Below the pieces are notes generated by a model, which saw nothing but the letters and a program-made list of their open reading frames with translations, did not search any database and had not been told where the DNA came from. This document shows, piece by piece, positions 21,641-34,768 of a stretch of DNA of 64,000 bases (its first letter is position 1; each line of letters begins with the position of its first letter). The stretch spans positions 52,492 through 116,491 of the forward strand of contig JAAEAF010002371.1 of the NCBI GenBank assembly GCA_011037195.1, read 5' to 3'. The DNA is from Triatoma infestans (Eukaryota; Arthropoda; Insecta; Hemiptera; Reduviidae). The position numbers and the translations under genes were made by a program.

Positions 21641-24600
21641 TTTGGGAGTATTTGTTTTTTGCGAGAAGGAAAATGCATCAAGTTATGATGATGTCGCACA
21701 ATTATTGTATTTATTAGCAGAAGAGCAATTATTCCCTGAATGTATGGATGCGAAACAATTCTACAAACAAACTTGATCATTATTTTTGCAAACTTTGGGG
21801 AATTGGCTGGAATTTGTAGAAGTTTGACCTAGATTCGCGATGAGATTTTCAGCTTGAATCTGAACACATTGTTGGTGAAAAAAAAAAAAATTGAAAAATC
21901 CTCATAAGTAGGAATTGACTTTTTTTTGATCCAAATTCCGTCTCATATTGTTCCCTTGATTTCTCATCTAACAGTCTCAAACAATAAAGTATATAAAATA
22001 AATCCCAATAAGTCAGGGAGTTTTAAATTTCTGAATGCAGTGGTGGTTTTCAAAACAGTTTCTGAGAACTTTCTAAAGATACGAAATTATTTTTTTGCAA
22101 AGATATAAAACGGAATATTTTAGCAAGATAGTGATTTTCTTGCCTTCTTGAATTGTAATATTTTCTCTGAAACTAAGCCCATGCCTAAGCATAATTAGCA
22201 GAAATAATGGAAATAGAAGAAATAGTCTGAAGGGCAGAACTCTTTAAAGATGACTTGAGACAATTGAATTTTTGCAAATCATACAAGTTAGGATTATTGT
22301 AAATTAGAAATATAGAAAGGAATCCAGGAATGACTAATGGAAATCCATATAGAAATATCATCACTAAAATTTGGCAACTTAAAAATGAGATAATTTAATG
22401 TAAGGCTGAGGTTCTAAAATACTAGTTGCTGCAACAATGCTATTATCTGGATGCTTGTTCAAAGGTTCCTGGAGTCAAAACTTGGTAATATGAACTTTTG
22501 AGTTTTATTATCAAGATTAATAGTACAAGCTTTTGCTTCACTAACACGTTTTAAAAAATTATTATATGTAATCATCTAGACGTCATAAACAAGCATTAAA
22601 GAAATTAGCCTTCTGAGGTTCATTAAAAATTATTGAATCTAAATACAAAGTTTCATTTATAATCACTAGATAAATCTGAGATCTCATCTACAAGTTCGGA
22701 CAGTTTAGTTTCTGCCTTATTAATAACAGATTTAGATACCATTGTATCAAAACAAAGAATTTAAAAAAAATAAATAAATTTATAAGGAAAAACAACTAGA
22801 TTGGAAGTGGAACAGATGAAGTAGTTTGAAGTAGATCAAGAAAATATAAAAAATAAATAATTGAATGAATAAAAAATATTATTATATAAACTAACCAGAC
22901 TCCAGCTAATGTCCAGGGAAACAAAAAAATTCACATAATTTTACTTGCTATTTACCTGCAATTAATAGAAGATAAATAAATAACTATACAGTGATTATTT
23001 AAAAATTACAAATTAGGTTAATAAATGTATTATATAATTTATCCAAAAATATTCTAATATATAATAAAAATAACAATAAATATAATTTTTTCCCAATAAA
23101 TAACTATTAAGAAATATATTTCAAAAAACTAGGAAAATATTTAATTGAAACTTTTTAAAAAAAAATTTTGAAATGAATATTGTAAGTAAGTTCATAAAAT
23201 GGTATTAGTAACAAAATGAATATTGTGACGTAACAACCTTGGATCGAAAATTATTACAATTGCTGGGCCCCTAGACCTGTTAATAGTTAAAAAAACATTC
23301 GTTATGAATCCTCATGAATTACAAGCTGGTTATTTTTGCTGGAAAATGGACTGTATTTTGCAATAATGAAAAAATTAATAATTAATCAGCGAATCACAAA
23401 CTATTTTATTTGGTTTCAATACTTGAAATTACACATAATTGTAATGTGATAATAGAAAATTAATATATTTTAATGAAAGACGAAAGAGAATAAACTGGAA
23501 TAAGATTGAAAGTAATTAGGTATTAAAGATACAAATTTATATGACTGACGTTAGTTTTTTTTTTTTTTTTATCCAATTAGAACCTTTTTGATATTAAAAT
23601 ATTTATTTTTTAATATTTGGTACCTGATCTGCTTGTGCCGGCCAGCATATACGAAATTAAAATCGCTTTTAGAATAAGTTTCTGGATGCTTATAAAGCAT
23701 TTGGTAGCTTATTGTTTCAAAAAAAAAAAAAAAAAAAATTATTACTGATTTAACAATAATATTTTTCATCTTACAAATTATTAAATATATGGTGAAAACC
23801 TATGCCACAAAAAAAAAAAGAAGTTCTATTTCCCACGTAATTAAATCATTATAAAAAAAAAAAATCTTAATTAGAGCACTTAAAGAAAAATGGCGTCTTT
23901 TTAAAAAGGTGTAATTAATTACGTATTAATTTTATAAAATCCAAAATTTTTATTTTTCTAATCAAATTCTAATTTATATTAAAATCAATTTAAACAAAAA
24001 TTAATAAATTAATAACATAATTTTATATTAATTCTGTAAATTAAATTTTTATTGTTTTGAAATATTATTAGATGATTTATGACAATTTAAAATAAAGAAT
24101 TTATTTGAATAATTAATTTAGTTTATATAGTACTTGAAATGGCAAAAAAACAAAAAAATAGGTATATTAAATATATATTTTAATAATTAAAAAAAAAAAA
24201 CGGAGTGGTTGCCTGGACCCCCTACAGAGAGTTCATCGTTCTTTCCGTCGCGTCATCATCTCTGGTGAACATCTATTCAATACGCAGGTAAAATTAATTC
24301 ATTATACTTTGGGTAAATTAATGTATTTAATGATAATTCATTTTACAATAAACAGTAAGTATTAAAAAATATGTGAGAATATTATTTTTTTTATTGTTTG
24401 ATTGAACTAGGGTCAAATATTTTAAATTTAAAATTTCCTAGGATCAAATGGATTCTGAAATTCAGTTAAAATTTACTATATAATAGTAATGATTCAGAAT
24501 TAATTATACCATCAAAAAAATAGTATTTTAATCTATTATAATTTAATAAAAGATGGATTTTAAAAGTTTTTTTTTTTAATTTCGAATTTCAAATTGCTAT

Positions 24601-27600
24601 ATTTAAAGAAATGAAACGAATAATTAGGTTAGGTCAAGTGACGCCACTAATTCAATATGGCGTGGGTTATGGACAAGATATTTTTCAGTAGATACTGCAC
24701 TTTTCTTGTATTTCATAAAACATATAATACAGCTTAGATAATATTATTTCTGTGTTTTTATTGATCAAAAATTTGCAAATTTAATTTTTAACAGATTTCA
24801 AATCAATCGATTATCAATCAATAAATCAGAACTATAATGGTAATTAGAATGGGAGTCAATTTATTATAGGCTAGGAAAGTGCCCACAAATAATATTTATT
24901 CTCAAAATTTTTTTTACAAATTATAAAATTATCGAAGAATTTATAGCTAAGAATTAATTAAAAAATCCACATACCTGACATTCGTATAAAAAGATCCGAG
25001 GCTTGCTTGCTTTCAATGAAGATAAATTCATAAGTTTTTTTATGAAGACCTTAGCTTTCTTATTTCTTCAAACACTTTACCTGGACTTCCTATGTTTTTT
25101 TTGTTTTTTTTTTTCTTGTAGAATGATTTCAAATGTAATTTATATTCTCTTAAATGTATGCATAAATCATGAATTTGTTCTTAAGAGAATTTCTTAGTGA
25201 TCCTCCTTAGAAATCCCTGATTTGTAGATTCAGTTTATAAATTTGGTAATTATTTCTTAAACACCAACACTCACATTAATTACTTAGAAAATCTATTACA
25301 AAATCCGAATTTCAATTCACTTTCAAAATTGACTCTTAACAATTTTAACAGGCAAATTTACATTGGTTGATTAGGACTTCTGATTTTTGCTTTTATTAAA
25401 CATTTCTGAATGCTTTAATTTCAGGTAAAAATTAACAATGAAAACTTTGCCATATTAAAATGGTTAGTGTTTTCTTTTTCTAGGATTATTTCCAATTCTT
25501 CAAACATGCAGGGAAATTCTAAAAGCTAACCTTCAATTTGCAAAATAAAGTTGTATTCTGTTGAAATGATTATTTCTTTTTTTCAAATTAACAGAAATAA
25601 AAATAATTAAAGTTTAAATATTACACAAGAAATTAAAAGAAGTTTCTTATATATTGCAGATTTGATTAATTGATTTGTTTGTTTTTTGTTTATTAAATTA
25701 ATTCTTAAGAAACAAACCAAGTTTTTGTGGTAATTTTCACACTTCACGGTTTTAATATAAAGAAAATTCGTAACTTTTTATGGATTTTGGAAAAATGAAA
25801 GTTGACATCAATTTAAAAAAAAATTCGAACGCTTTTTAATAAGTACTTACTACTTTTTTACTTGTGCAATCCTTAAGTTTTTCTCTTCAGCTTCATTGCT
25901 GCCTGATAAATTATCACTATTTACGTTTCACTTAATTTAGTTTTATATTTATGAATTTATAATTTATAGACAAAAAGAATCATTTAAAAAAAAAAAAAAA
26001 AAAAAAAAACACTTTTGGTCACCATAATACTTGCACTAAGACAACATGTTTACTCAACGGAAGAAATTATCTCTCTACCTATACGTTTTGGTTATAATTT
26101 AATTAAGGAAATGACAGAATATTATTGGAGAAGGAAAAGTTCTTTATTTTAACATCTGTAAAGTGGTCTCTTTCAAATTTAAAACATATTGAAATTATTA
26201 CATACTTTATTTATAAAGTTTATATAGATAAGTTTATGAGAATAAATAATAAAATATTTAAATATATAGATAATGGACAAGGCCGATTATCATTTTTCTA
26301 TGACTTTGAAAAAGTTTGAAGTGATAATTATAAATTTTTATTTTATAATTTTAATTGTAATGAAACGTAATAGCCTTTTGTGAGAGTATTATACATTAAC
26401 TGACAGAGATAATTTAGTAATACAATTGCTTACTTTATTTATTAGGAATTAGGAGCTTTTTGACCTCTAAATATTATAATTCTAGATACACTTAGGCTCC
26501 AAGAACAATCCACAAGATTCACTGGATCTTCTAGTTCATTCAATTTAAATTAGAATTTAAAGTTCAATATTCAAGTTTATTTTGTAGAGCTTTTTTTTCC
26601 CATTGATCCCCCTGTCCTGGACGACTTCATCTCTTTTGCTGCAGACTAACTTCCTTCTTTGTAAACCCTTCAGCCTTCCTGTTTCTTGTTTTCCCACAAA
26701 TTGTTAAGTGTACATCATTCCTATTGTGTACATAGATGTATTAATATAAAATGCGGCATAAACCTTTATAAAAAAAAAAACAACAATAACTAAAAGAAAA
26801 TATATAACTGAAAACATATAAATAAATTAAAAATGCAATTCTCTATTAAAGATCCCCTCTCATTTAGATCTTCAATGTCCAAAAAAGTCATTAATCTCAC
26901 ATATCCTGAATTTTCCAAGTACCTGATATATAGCATTGAAGTGGTGAGATATGCTTCACCTTCTCTTTATTACATAGGGAAACAAATGAAATGTCGGCAA
27001 GCAATCATGTAAACCAGAATAGTGTTTTCATGATCGTTAAATGATCGTGGACAAGTTTTACGTCAAAACAAATTTATAGTTTTTATTTGGAAGAGCAAAG
27101 CATTCAATACATATGAATTGCTACCGCATGCCCCAGGTTAACGGGACAAGTCGAGAGAATTAACCAAAGTCTTAATTCCAATGCTGATTAATTCCAAGTC
27201 TAATTAACCAAAGTCTTAATTCCAATGCTGGCAAAATTGTCGAATGAGACCCTACAAAGTGGGATTAAATTTTAGTCGATGTTGACTATGTTCTAAACAA
27301 TTCAGTTAACAGATCAATCGGAATGAGTCCTTCTATAATGTTGTTTAGATGTTAATCAGTTGCGCGATTTTTTTTTTAGAGGAAACACTGTCAACGAGTG
27401 AAAGAAATCTAGTACAAAACAGAGTTGAAGCGGCGACAAGAAACGAAGCAGCTGCTCAGTATAACAAGACAAGGTTAAATATGATCAGAGTCATCAAAAA
27501 AACCGCATCAATAAATTTGATTTTGATATAATAGATTATGTTATGTTATGAAATGTTGATGTATCTAGTGGAGGGAACAAAATGTTGTTCTCCAAATACC

Positions 27601-29190
27601 TAAGACCGTTTATAGTTAAATAGAAAATTATCATTATTTAGTCGAGGATATTGAAGTTTTCTATAGTCATTCAGATCTCTTATTTGCGGTGGTTTCTTCA
27701 GTTAAGAACGAATTTCCCGAATCTTAAGAAAAAAAAAAACCTCTTAGGATTGGTGCACTTGAAAATTGTTATCCTAATTGTCATCCTTATTCAAATTCGG
27801 TTATGATTATTAATATTATGTATATAATCAATATTCGTTGATGTTATTTTTCTTTAGGTAATGTTTGGTAGAGAATTGAATCTATGCTGTGACCATTGTC
27901 TGCTATGCCAACTTAGGAAATTAAGTTTCACTTATGCTTTTGTAGTTCTTATGTTTAATAGTTTGTTGATGAGATTGAGGTCAATCTCAGGTCAGGATAG
28001 GGTAACACTGTATTTTTTGCCAATCAGTAATCTCACATATTTTTTTTTTTTTTTTCAAAGGCTTGAAATATTTCCTCAACTAAGGCACATATAAGGTACA
28101 TTGTGTTTAACTGTTTGCCCTAAAGCCATACTGATTCTTGATGAAATAGACCTAAAGTTAGTGTTTTTTTTTAAATTTATTACTCTTATATTTTCTTGTA
28201 AGTAGATTTATTTATTATTGTATTATTTTCTTTTCCTATTATTTTTAATACTGAGCAGCTGATATTTATTTATTTATTTTTTTTTGTATTTTTTGTTTCT
28301 CTTTTTTATTACTTTATTTTTATTTTCTCCTAGTTTATTTCAATAATTTTAAAGGTCTCTATTTTCTACTTTCAATTAATAATTACACATTTATTTATTT
28401 ATTATTTTAAGTTCAAAATTATATTGCATAATGCTGTATTTTTCAAAAAAAAATTTATTGTTGCTATTCTTAATGTAAATCAATCTATATTTCATTTTGT
28501 TATATACTATGTTCCAACAACTTGCTGTGGATATATTTCCAAAAGCAATAAACAAGTAAATAAAATAATCAGCTGAACTATGTTTTCTGCTTTCTTAGTT
28601 TCAACCCTGAATAATGATGGATTAACACTATATAGAAATTCGTGCTCTATGTATTCCTGAGTCATTAGGGAAATTGTTTCATTTTCTGGCAATATATGTA
28701 CACCATTATCTGAATATAGACTTTACTTTTTTGGATTATCCATTCCTTTCCAAAGGCTCATTACTTTGAATCTGCTAAACAGTAATGACAATTTAAATAT
28801 TGTAAATTTTGTTCGATGTGCCTGGTGCCTACTGAAAATACTTAGTTAAATTGGTTTGAATTTCAATTTAATAAAGTTTCTCAATTAACCATGTTAATTA
28901 TCTTTTATTTACATTATTCTTTCTTTTATGTTGTACTTTTTTGTAATATATTTTCCAATTTTGTTTTGTTTTTTTTACTTTGTTTATTTTTTGTTATTAT
29001 ATTGAACTCCGGCAGACAGTTTAACCCTTGCCATAAATATGTACTACTTGGTAAAATATTTTCTTCTTTGTAATTTTTTTGGCAAATTTTTTTATTTTTT
29101 TTTTATTATTGTCATTTACAACAGCCATAAGTAAATATGTGTGAACAATTATAAAAAAGAGAGGAGAAACTACCCAGTGATAGCACTCCT
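21640..29190. other. Long AT-rich interval without recognised genes
   Basis: About 7.5 kb of low-complexity AT-rich DNA with no supported coding region. Possible exceptions are a GC-richer patch at 24197-24288 ending in CAG/GTAAAA, and a retroelement-tail-like stretch at 26590-26780 ending in a poly-A run. A short frame at 27378-27530 (ETLSTSERNLVQNRVEAATR) looks like a coding remnant of unknown origin. A T-rich zone lies at 28140-29100. Long A-runs occur at about 23720-23738 and 25987-26009. Confidence 0.45.
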
Positions 29191-29309
29191 AATAATTGAT
29201 GTTAATGTTCGTTACCTTCTGTGTTTTTGTTGTTCATTATCTTCTCTTAGCAAGTCTCGTGGTTTCAGGCGTCGGGAAGGATTTTCAGGGAGTGTTCAGG
29301 ACAAAAGAC

Positions 29310-29910
29310 TCACAAATTAACTTTGCTCACATTTCGGGCGCAAATGATGAAAATTTAGCACAATCAAAACTGCAAGCATTGCTAAAAGAAAAGTTTAAAT
29401 ATTAAAAAAAGGAAAGTGTGTTTCAGGTGACTCGGAGAAGAAACGGGAGCACTTAATGCGGCAGAAGTTTAATTTGTTAGCCTCAGCCATAATGACGGCC
29501 CGTGTATTCCAAATTATTATGCATAATTTTTCATAAATATCTTTCTTAATTTTGCAGCACAAACGTTGAAATTTTGTGGATCGCCGGCATATACGTAGAA
29601 CTAACGGATGTGCAAAAAAATTTAATCATTCGGTGATGACCAATCCAACATGTACGTATAGTAGTGCATACATAAATTTCAACGTTTGTGCTGCAAAATT
29701 TCCTTTCTCTTGATAACAAAATAAATCGTCCACTTATCTTCCTCAAAGTTCAAAAAGATGTTCATTCACTGATTCTGTTACTCATATTGTCACATCGATC
29801 TTTCTTCCTCGGCGGGGAAGAGTTACAATTTAGTAGGTGTATTCTTTGCGTTTTATTTTTCGTTCGCTCCGTTCGAGGTGTCCATATTCTTGACAGACAA
29901 TGGACAAGAG
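29310..29910. repeat. Duplicated segment 1 (partner about 33510-34083)
   Basis: About 580 bp is repeated in the same orientation at 33510-34083 with clear but limited divergence. Landmarks are GCTCACATTTCGGGC, AGCACAATCAAAACTGCAAG, TGCGGCAGAAGTTTAATTTG, CTTTCTTCCTCGGCGGGGAA and TTCTTTGCGTTTTATTTTTC. A frame at 29196-29405 overlaps the start (hydrophobic N-terminus, then QSKLQALLKEKFKY), but it is not conserved as a frame in the other copy, so I do not call a gene. Confidence 0.75.
29550..29698. mobile_element. Small MITE-like inverted-repeat element, copy 1
   Basis: 25-bp perfect terminal inverted repeats, starting TTTTGCAGCACAAACGTTGA on the left (29550-29574) and complementary at 29674-29698. 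The interior has no ORF. The same element sits at the same place in the duplicated segment (33758-33886), so it was already there before the duplication. No convincing target duplication. Confidence 0.6.
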
Positions 29911-29919
29911 GATTGTGAT

Positions 29920-30762
29920 GAAAGGATAAGGATTTACATGTGGAATTTATTGTATCGTGTTTTAATAACGTCTTGTAGGAACGGTATGTCTAAGTCTGTG
30001 TGGATTGTTTTGTTAGAAACATAGTAGGGAGCGTTGGACAATGGCTCTAAGGATTTTAGATTGCAGGGACTGGATACGTTGAAGGTTGGAACGCTTAGTT
30101 GAATCCCACAGTTCAATTTCTTAGACCCAAACAGGTTTTAAGATGGCTATATAGACGAGTCTTTTATTTTGTAGTGTGAGTTTCGATCTGATGTCCAGAA
30201 GTCTTTTGAGCAGTCTGAATCGTATGTTCAGTTCTTTTCTTTTTGAGTGGTGTATGTGGGTTCTATGTAAGTCATTTGTCAATGTAAAGCTCAAGATAGC
30301 GGACAATATCAGCAGGAGGTAATGGGATACTGTTATAGTATGTAGGTGGAGAGGTAATGTGTCGAAAGGTAAATGTGACATGTTGGCATTTGTTTTCGTT
30401 TAGTTTGAATCTCCAAGTTTTGAACCGTGTTTCAAGAGATGATAGATGGTTCTGTAGGTGTCTATGAGATGTCTACTGGGTCAGTATGGGTAGAAAGGAT
30501 GTCTGTATCGTCTGCGAAGGAAGAAATAACTGTTTCAGGGTAGTGTATACTGTGTATAATAAAGGTCCTAGGATGCTGCCTTGCGGTATACCAGCTTTGA
30601 CAGGTTGGAAGGGAGATAGGGAAGAACCTACCGACACTTGAAAGTGGCGGTCGGACAGTTAAGATTTGATTATTAGATAATAAATGAAAGGAAGGACGCC
30701 CTTGAGTTTCCAGAGCAGTCCGGCATGCCATACTCGATCAAAGGCAAATGTTATTATTATTA
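29920..30762 (-). pseudogene. Jockey-clade non-LTR reverse transcriptase, degenerate
   Basis: On the minus strand from about 30750: AFDRVWHAGLLWKLKGVLPF (RT block with an aspartate), then CQSWYTARQHP in place of the G-VPQGS block. Next come SSFADDTDILSTHTDP (catalytic FADD, aspartates encoded about 30511-30506) and WRFKLNENKCQHVTF (about 30415). LLKRLLDIRSKLTLQNKRLV, then AILKPVW, and a last block resembling APYYVSNKTIHTDLDIPFLQ (about 30035-29975) complete the order. WTYG-like, AP-WY-V-N and D-IP blocks in this order are hallmarks of the Jockey clade. Frameshifts and stops separate the blocks and the 5' half is missing. Confidence 0.8.
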
Positions 30763-30767
30763 TTAGT

Positions 30768-30960
30768 CCAGATAAGTCCTGACCACTTAGCTATCCACTT
30801 GGCAAGGCTTCCACCCTTCTTACGACATCTTTCACTTTTGTTTGCTCCATATGGCTGTGCTTCTGACTCTATAGCTGCATCATCCTGCCTTTCCTATTAA
30901 ATTCCGTGCATATTTCTCTCCATAGCTTCTTTGGATTGTCTGAGGCCCTTTTCTCTTCGT
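30768..30960 (-). pseudogene. Probable retroelement coding fragment
   Basis: The minus strand reads LILHEEKRASDNPKKLWREI and then CTEFNRKGRMM before a stop. It is GC-richer than its surroundings and abuts the 5' break of the Jockey relic. The S-x-NPKK-x-W pattern resembles the region between endonuclease and RT of non-LTR elements. Identification is tentative. Confidence 0.35.
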
Positions 30961-32040
30961 GTAAAATTAAGTTTTAACACCAACCTGCTAGACAGAACAC
31001 ATGATACATAATTCTAAAACCTGGTTTTTACGTTTTATATTAATATTCTCATTTTTAAGGAATAAACTTCGTAATAACTCCTGGCCATCGAAATTTATTA
31101 ACAGCTCTCAGTAAACACTCTCTGTAGTACACCTTATTTTTACATTTTGAACAGATATACCACTGATTTTTGAGATTTATCAAGTAGATCGGTTTTTGTC
31201 ATTATTAATAATCTATGCTATTCCTGTATTAATTAAAACATTAATTGATTATTATTATACTTTTTTACAGGTAGTGCGGGAGTGATTGCTAACGGGAGTG
31301 GCTTTATATACTTTATTATCAAAACAAATGATTATTTTAACTAGTGCTTTAAAAAAAAAGGAAGTTAATCCACGGATATTCCAAATTCCGTCCAGTACTA
31401 GTAATGCGTTCTATTTTTTAAACTGTGTCCTGTGTCCAGTGCAATGAAGTGAAAGAAAAGAAGCGAAGACAGCGATAAAGGTAGGCCATGTTTATGTTTA
31501 CTTTATATGGCACTCTGGATTCTATGTAATAATATTGCTACAAAAATCTTAAATTAAAATGAGCTCTGTTTAAATAAAATACAGAATAATTATAATCCCT
31601 TCAAATTATGTCTTGTCGTATGCATGTGTTTTGCTGTATTTCTTAGGCCTTTTTAAAGATTGAATATTTGATACTAATGAAAGTTGCTATATATATTTAT
31701 GAAATTACTTGTAACATTGTGTTTCAAACAAAAAAAACTTCACTCTGGAAAATTTTTAGCTTTTTTTTTTTTTGAGTTTACTTTTCCATTCAAAATTGTT
31801 TTATTAATAAATTCGTCAAATATATAAATAAATTTCAAAATAATTTTTGATAACAATGATATTTTGCATGATACGGTTAATGAAGTTAATAATTGGAATT
31901 ATAATTATTTAATAAAACATTTATATGGCCACTATTAGTATCCTTCTTCGGAACTTCCAGCCCCAGGTACAGTAGAGTCGGTGAGCGAATAATTAACCTG
32001 TTTATTATTGCAGGTTGTAGTTGTATAGATATATGTGTAT
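30960..32040. other. AT-rich stretch, possible non-coding exon at 31271-31480
   Basis: No supported ORF. A GC-richer block is bounded by TTTTTTACAG (ending 31270) and AAAG/GTAGGC (donor at 31481), which would make a consistent 5'-UTR-type exon. There is no other evidence. Confidence 0.3.
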
Positions 32041-32200
32041 CTCTCCTCAAAATATTCTGGTGTGAAACACTCACACAACTTTCTCATACTCTATTTTATA
32101 CAGTTATATATAAAATGACAAAATTTTCTTTAAACTCAGATTTTACCGTCTTTGTCCCAATATAAATATAGAAGTGGTGGGGGGGAATAAATACCAAAAC
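32041..32200 (-). repeat. Dispersed element D, end fragment
   Basis: Carries the family end in minus orientation: CTGGTGTGAAACACTCACAC followed by AACTTTCTCATACTC, then diverges. Confidence 0.6.
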
Positions 32201-32370
32201 CTACTAATCTTGGCAGGTAGACAAGTGATGATTTATATTATGGCCCAGTAGAGCGCTCTATAAAACACTGAACCAACTATATACATAAACATCACAAATT
32301 CCTCATTATTAACTGAAATATTTTTTTTTTTTGGAAAATATTAAAAAAAAAAAATAATACGCTTTTATCC

Positions 32371-33069
32371 ATTATTAAGTCTATAGTGGGCAGTAGGGAG
32401 TCCCATAGACATCCTAACGGCCGCTGAGCCTTGTTGGAGCAATTCTGCCGTAACCCTGGGTGACTAGAATATATACGTATATAGAGGCTACTTAACTAAG
32501 GCCACAACTCAAGCTGTTAGCTACCATACTGAGGTTAACAACGGAGATTCTGGCCGTCTCGAACAATATCCTCCGCATACCACGTTGTAACATAGCCTTC
32601 CCAAAGTATCTAGATTTTACGTGAGCGACCATTTTTTTCTAGGATACCTGTAAGACTAAAATGAAGAATATGTCTATTTAATAATTTTTCAGAGCTGTCA
32701 TGCCTCTCAAAATAACCGGACATTTACCCTTCACTTATTAATTCCCTTGCTTTCAATCATCTCTCCTAAAAATCTTACTAACATTACCCTTTTTCCATTC
32801 ACCCTCTAACTCTCCTTTTTTTTCATCCCTATAAATTCTCTCCTATTTATATTCTTTAGAATTGAAACTAGCAGAAATTGCCAAGAACATGGACATCTCT
32901 AAGGGAACCAATGAAAAATAAAACGCAAAGGTTTCCTACTAAACTGTAACTCTTACCCGCCGAGGAAGAAAGATCGGAGAAACATATGAGTAACAGAATC
33001 AGTGAATGAACATCTTTTTGTACTTGGAGGAAGAGAAGTGGATTAGTTATTTTGTTATCAAGAGAAAGG
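32371..33069. repeat. Left arm of a large inverted repeat (partner 33888-34768)
   Basis: Reverse complement of 33888-34768 apart from a 180-bp tandem duplication present only in the right arm. Landmarks are CCATACTGAGGTTAACAACG, GAACAATATCCTCCGCATAC, and AATTGCCAAGAACATGGACA. Its outer end (about 32371-32460, minus strand) carries the first bases of the non-LTR C-terminal segment that continues in the right arm. The central spacer (33070-33887) includes duplicated segment 2. Confidence 0.8.
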
Positions 33070-33509
33070 ATGGTCCTTTACAAAAAAAAAAACATGTACC
33101 TCCAAAAACAAGTTGTATAAGGAAATTCAAAAATATACTGGTCAAAGCTAAGTAAGGATCAAAAAGCAGGGAATGACTCTATTTATATAGAAGACGAAAA
33201 CGAAACTGCTCAAGCGACAGAAATTTTTAATTATGGAAGTGGACGCTATCCAATTATCGATACCAATCAAAGAATAATTTTTGAAAATATTAATTTTAAA
33301 GTTACATATAGAATGATTAATAAGGATTGTTGGGGTGCCAAAATATTCTTCTTAGTAATTGAGTAATTGAGAGTTTTGCCTCTTGAAATGTAGAATGTAT
33401 TTCAGTAAATAAATGCAAATAATAAGTTTTATTTTAGAACATGGTTTTTGGTCACATGGAGCGGGCTCCAGTTTTAACAAAATTTTGATAGCCAAACTTA
33501 TCTCGTACA

Positions 33510-34083
33510 TTAACTTAAATTTGCTCACATTTCGGGCACAAATGATGAAATTTAGCACAATCAAAACTGCAAGCATTGTTAAAAGAAAAGTTTGAATATC
33601 AAAAGAGGAAAGTGTGTTTCAGGTGACTCGGAGAAGAGACGGGAGCAATTAATGCGGCAGAAGTTTAATTTGTTAGCTTCAGCCATAATGGTCATATGAC
33701 TGGCTGCCCTTGGATTCCAAATTATTATGCATAATTTTTCATGAATATTTTTCTTAATTTTGCAGCACAAACGTTGAAATTTTGTAAATCGCCAGCATAA
33801 ACTCAGAACTAACGGATATGCCAAAAATTCGGTGATCACCGGTCCATACATACTCGTACATAAATTTCAACGTTTGTGCTGCAAAATTTCCTTTCTCTTG
33901 ATAACAAAATAACTCGTCCACTTCTCTTCCTCCAAGTACAAAAAAATGTTCATTCACTGATTCTGTTACTCAAATTGTCACACCGATCTTTCTTCCTCGG
34001 CGGGGAAGAGGTACAATTTAGTAGGTATTCTTTGCGTTTTATTTTTCGTTGGCTCCGACTGAAATGTCCATGTTCTTGGCAAT
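33510..34083. repeat. Duplicated segment 2 (partner 29310-29910)
   Basis: Same-orientation copy of 29310-29910, including the small MITE. Its right part overlaps the beginning of the inverted-repeat arm at 33888, so the duplicated unit and the inverted repeat share sequence. Confidence 0.75.
33758..33886. mobile_element. Small MITE-like inverted-repeat element, copy 2
   Basis: 25-bp terminal inverted repeats identical in sequence to those at 29550-29698 (33758-33782 and 33862-33886), with a shorter interior. Confidence 0.6.
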
Positions 34084-34768
34084 TTCTACCAGTTTCAATT
34101 CTAAAGGAAATAGATAGACTTTGTAGGGATGAAAAAAAGGAGAGCTAGAGAGTAAATGGAACACCGATCTTTCTTCCTCGGCGGGGAAGAGGTACAATTT
34201 AGTAGGTATTCTTTGCGTTTTATTTTTCGTTGGCTCCGACTGAAATGTCCATGTTCTTGGCAATTTCTACCAGTTTCAATTCTAAAGGAAATAGATAGAC
34301 TTTGTAGGAATGAAAAAAAGGAGAGTTAGAGGGTGAATGGAAAAAGGGTAATGTTAGTTAGATTTTTGGGAGAGATGATTGAAAGCTGGGAATTAATAAG
34401 TGAAGGGTGAATATCCGTTTATTTTGAGAGGCGTGACAGCTCTGAACAATTATTAATAGATGTATTCTTCATTTTAGTCTCACAGGTATCCTAGAAAAAA
34501 ATGGTCGCTCAAGAAAAATCTAGATATTGGAGTAAAATGTAGCTATGTTACAACCTGGTATGCGGAGGATATTGTTCGAGACGCCAGAATCTCCGTTGTT
34601 AACCTCAGTATGGTAGCTAACAGCTTGAGTTGTGGCCTTAGTTAAGTAGCCTGTATATACGTAAATATTCTAGTTATCCACGCCTACGGCAGAATTGCTC
34701 CAACAAGACCGCGCGATCGTTAGGATGTCTATTGGACTCCTTACTGGTCACTGTATATTTAACAAGAA
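33888..34768. repeat. Right arm of the large inverted repeat
   Basis: Reverse-complement partner of 32371-33069. It contains an extra near-identical tandem repeat of about 180 bp (33981-34160 and 34161-34340, both beginning CACCGATCTTTCTTCCTCGG), which accounts for the length difference between the arms. Confidence 0.8.

Noticed and set aside
29196..29405. Small secreted-protein-like frame (hydrophobic start, then QSKLQALLKEKFKY)
   Set aside because: Most of it lies in a duplicated segment where the frame is not maintained in the partner copy (33510-33600).
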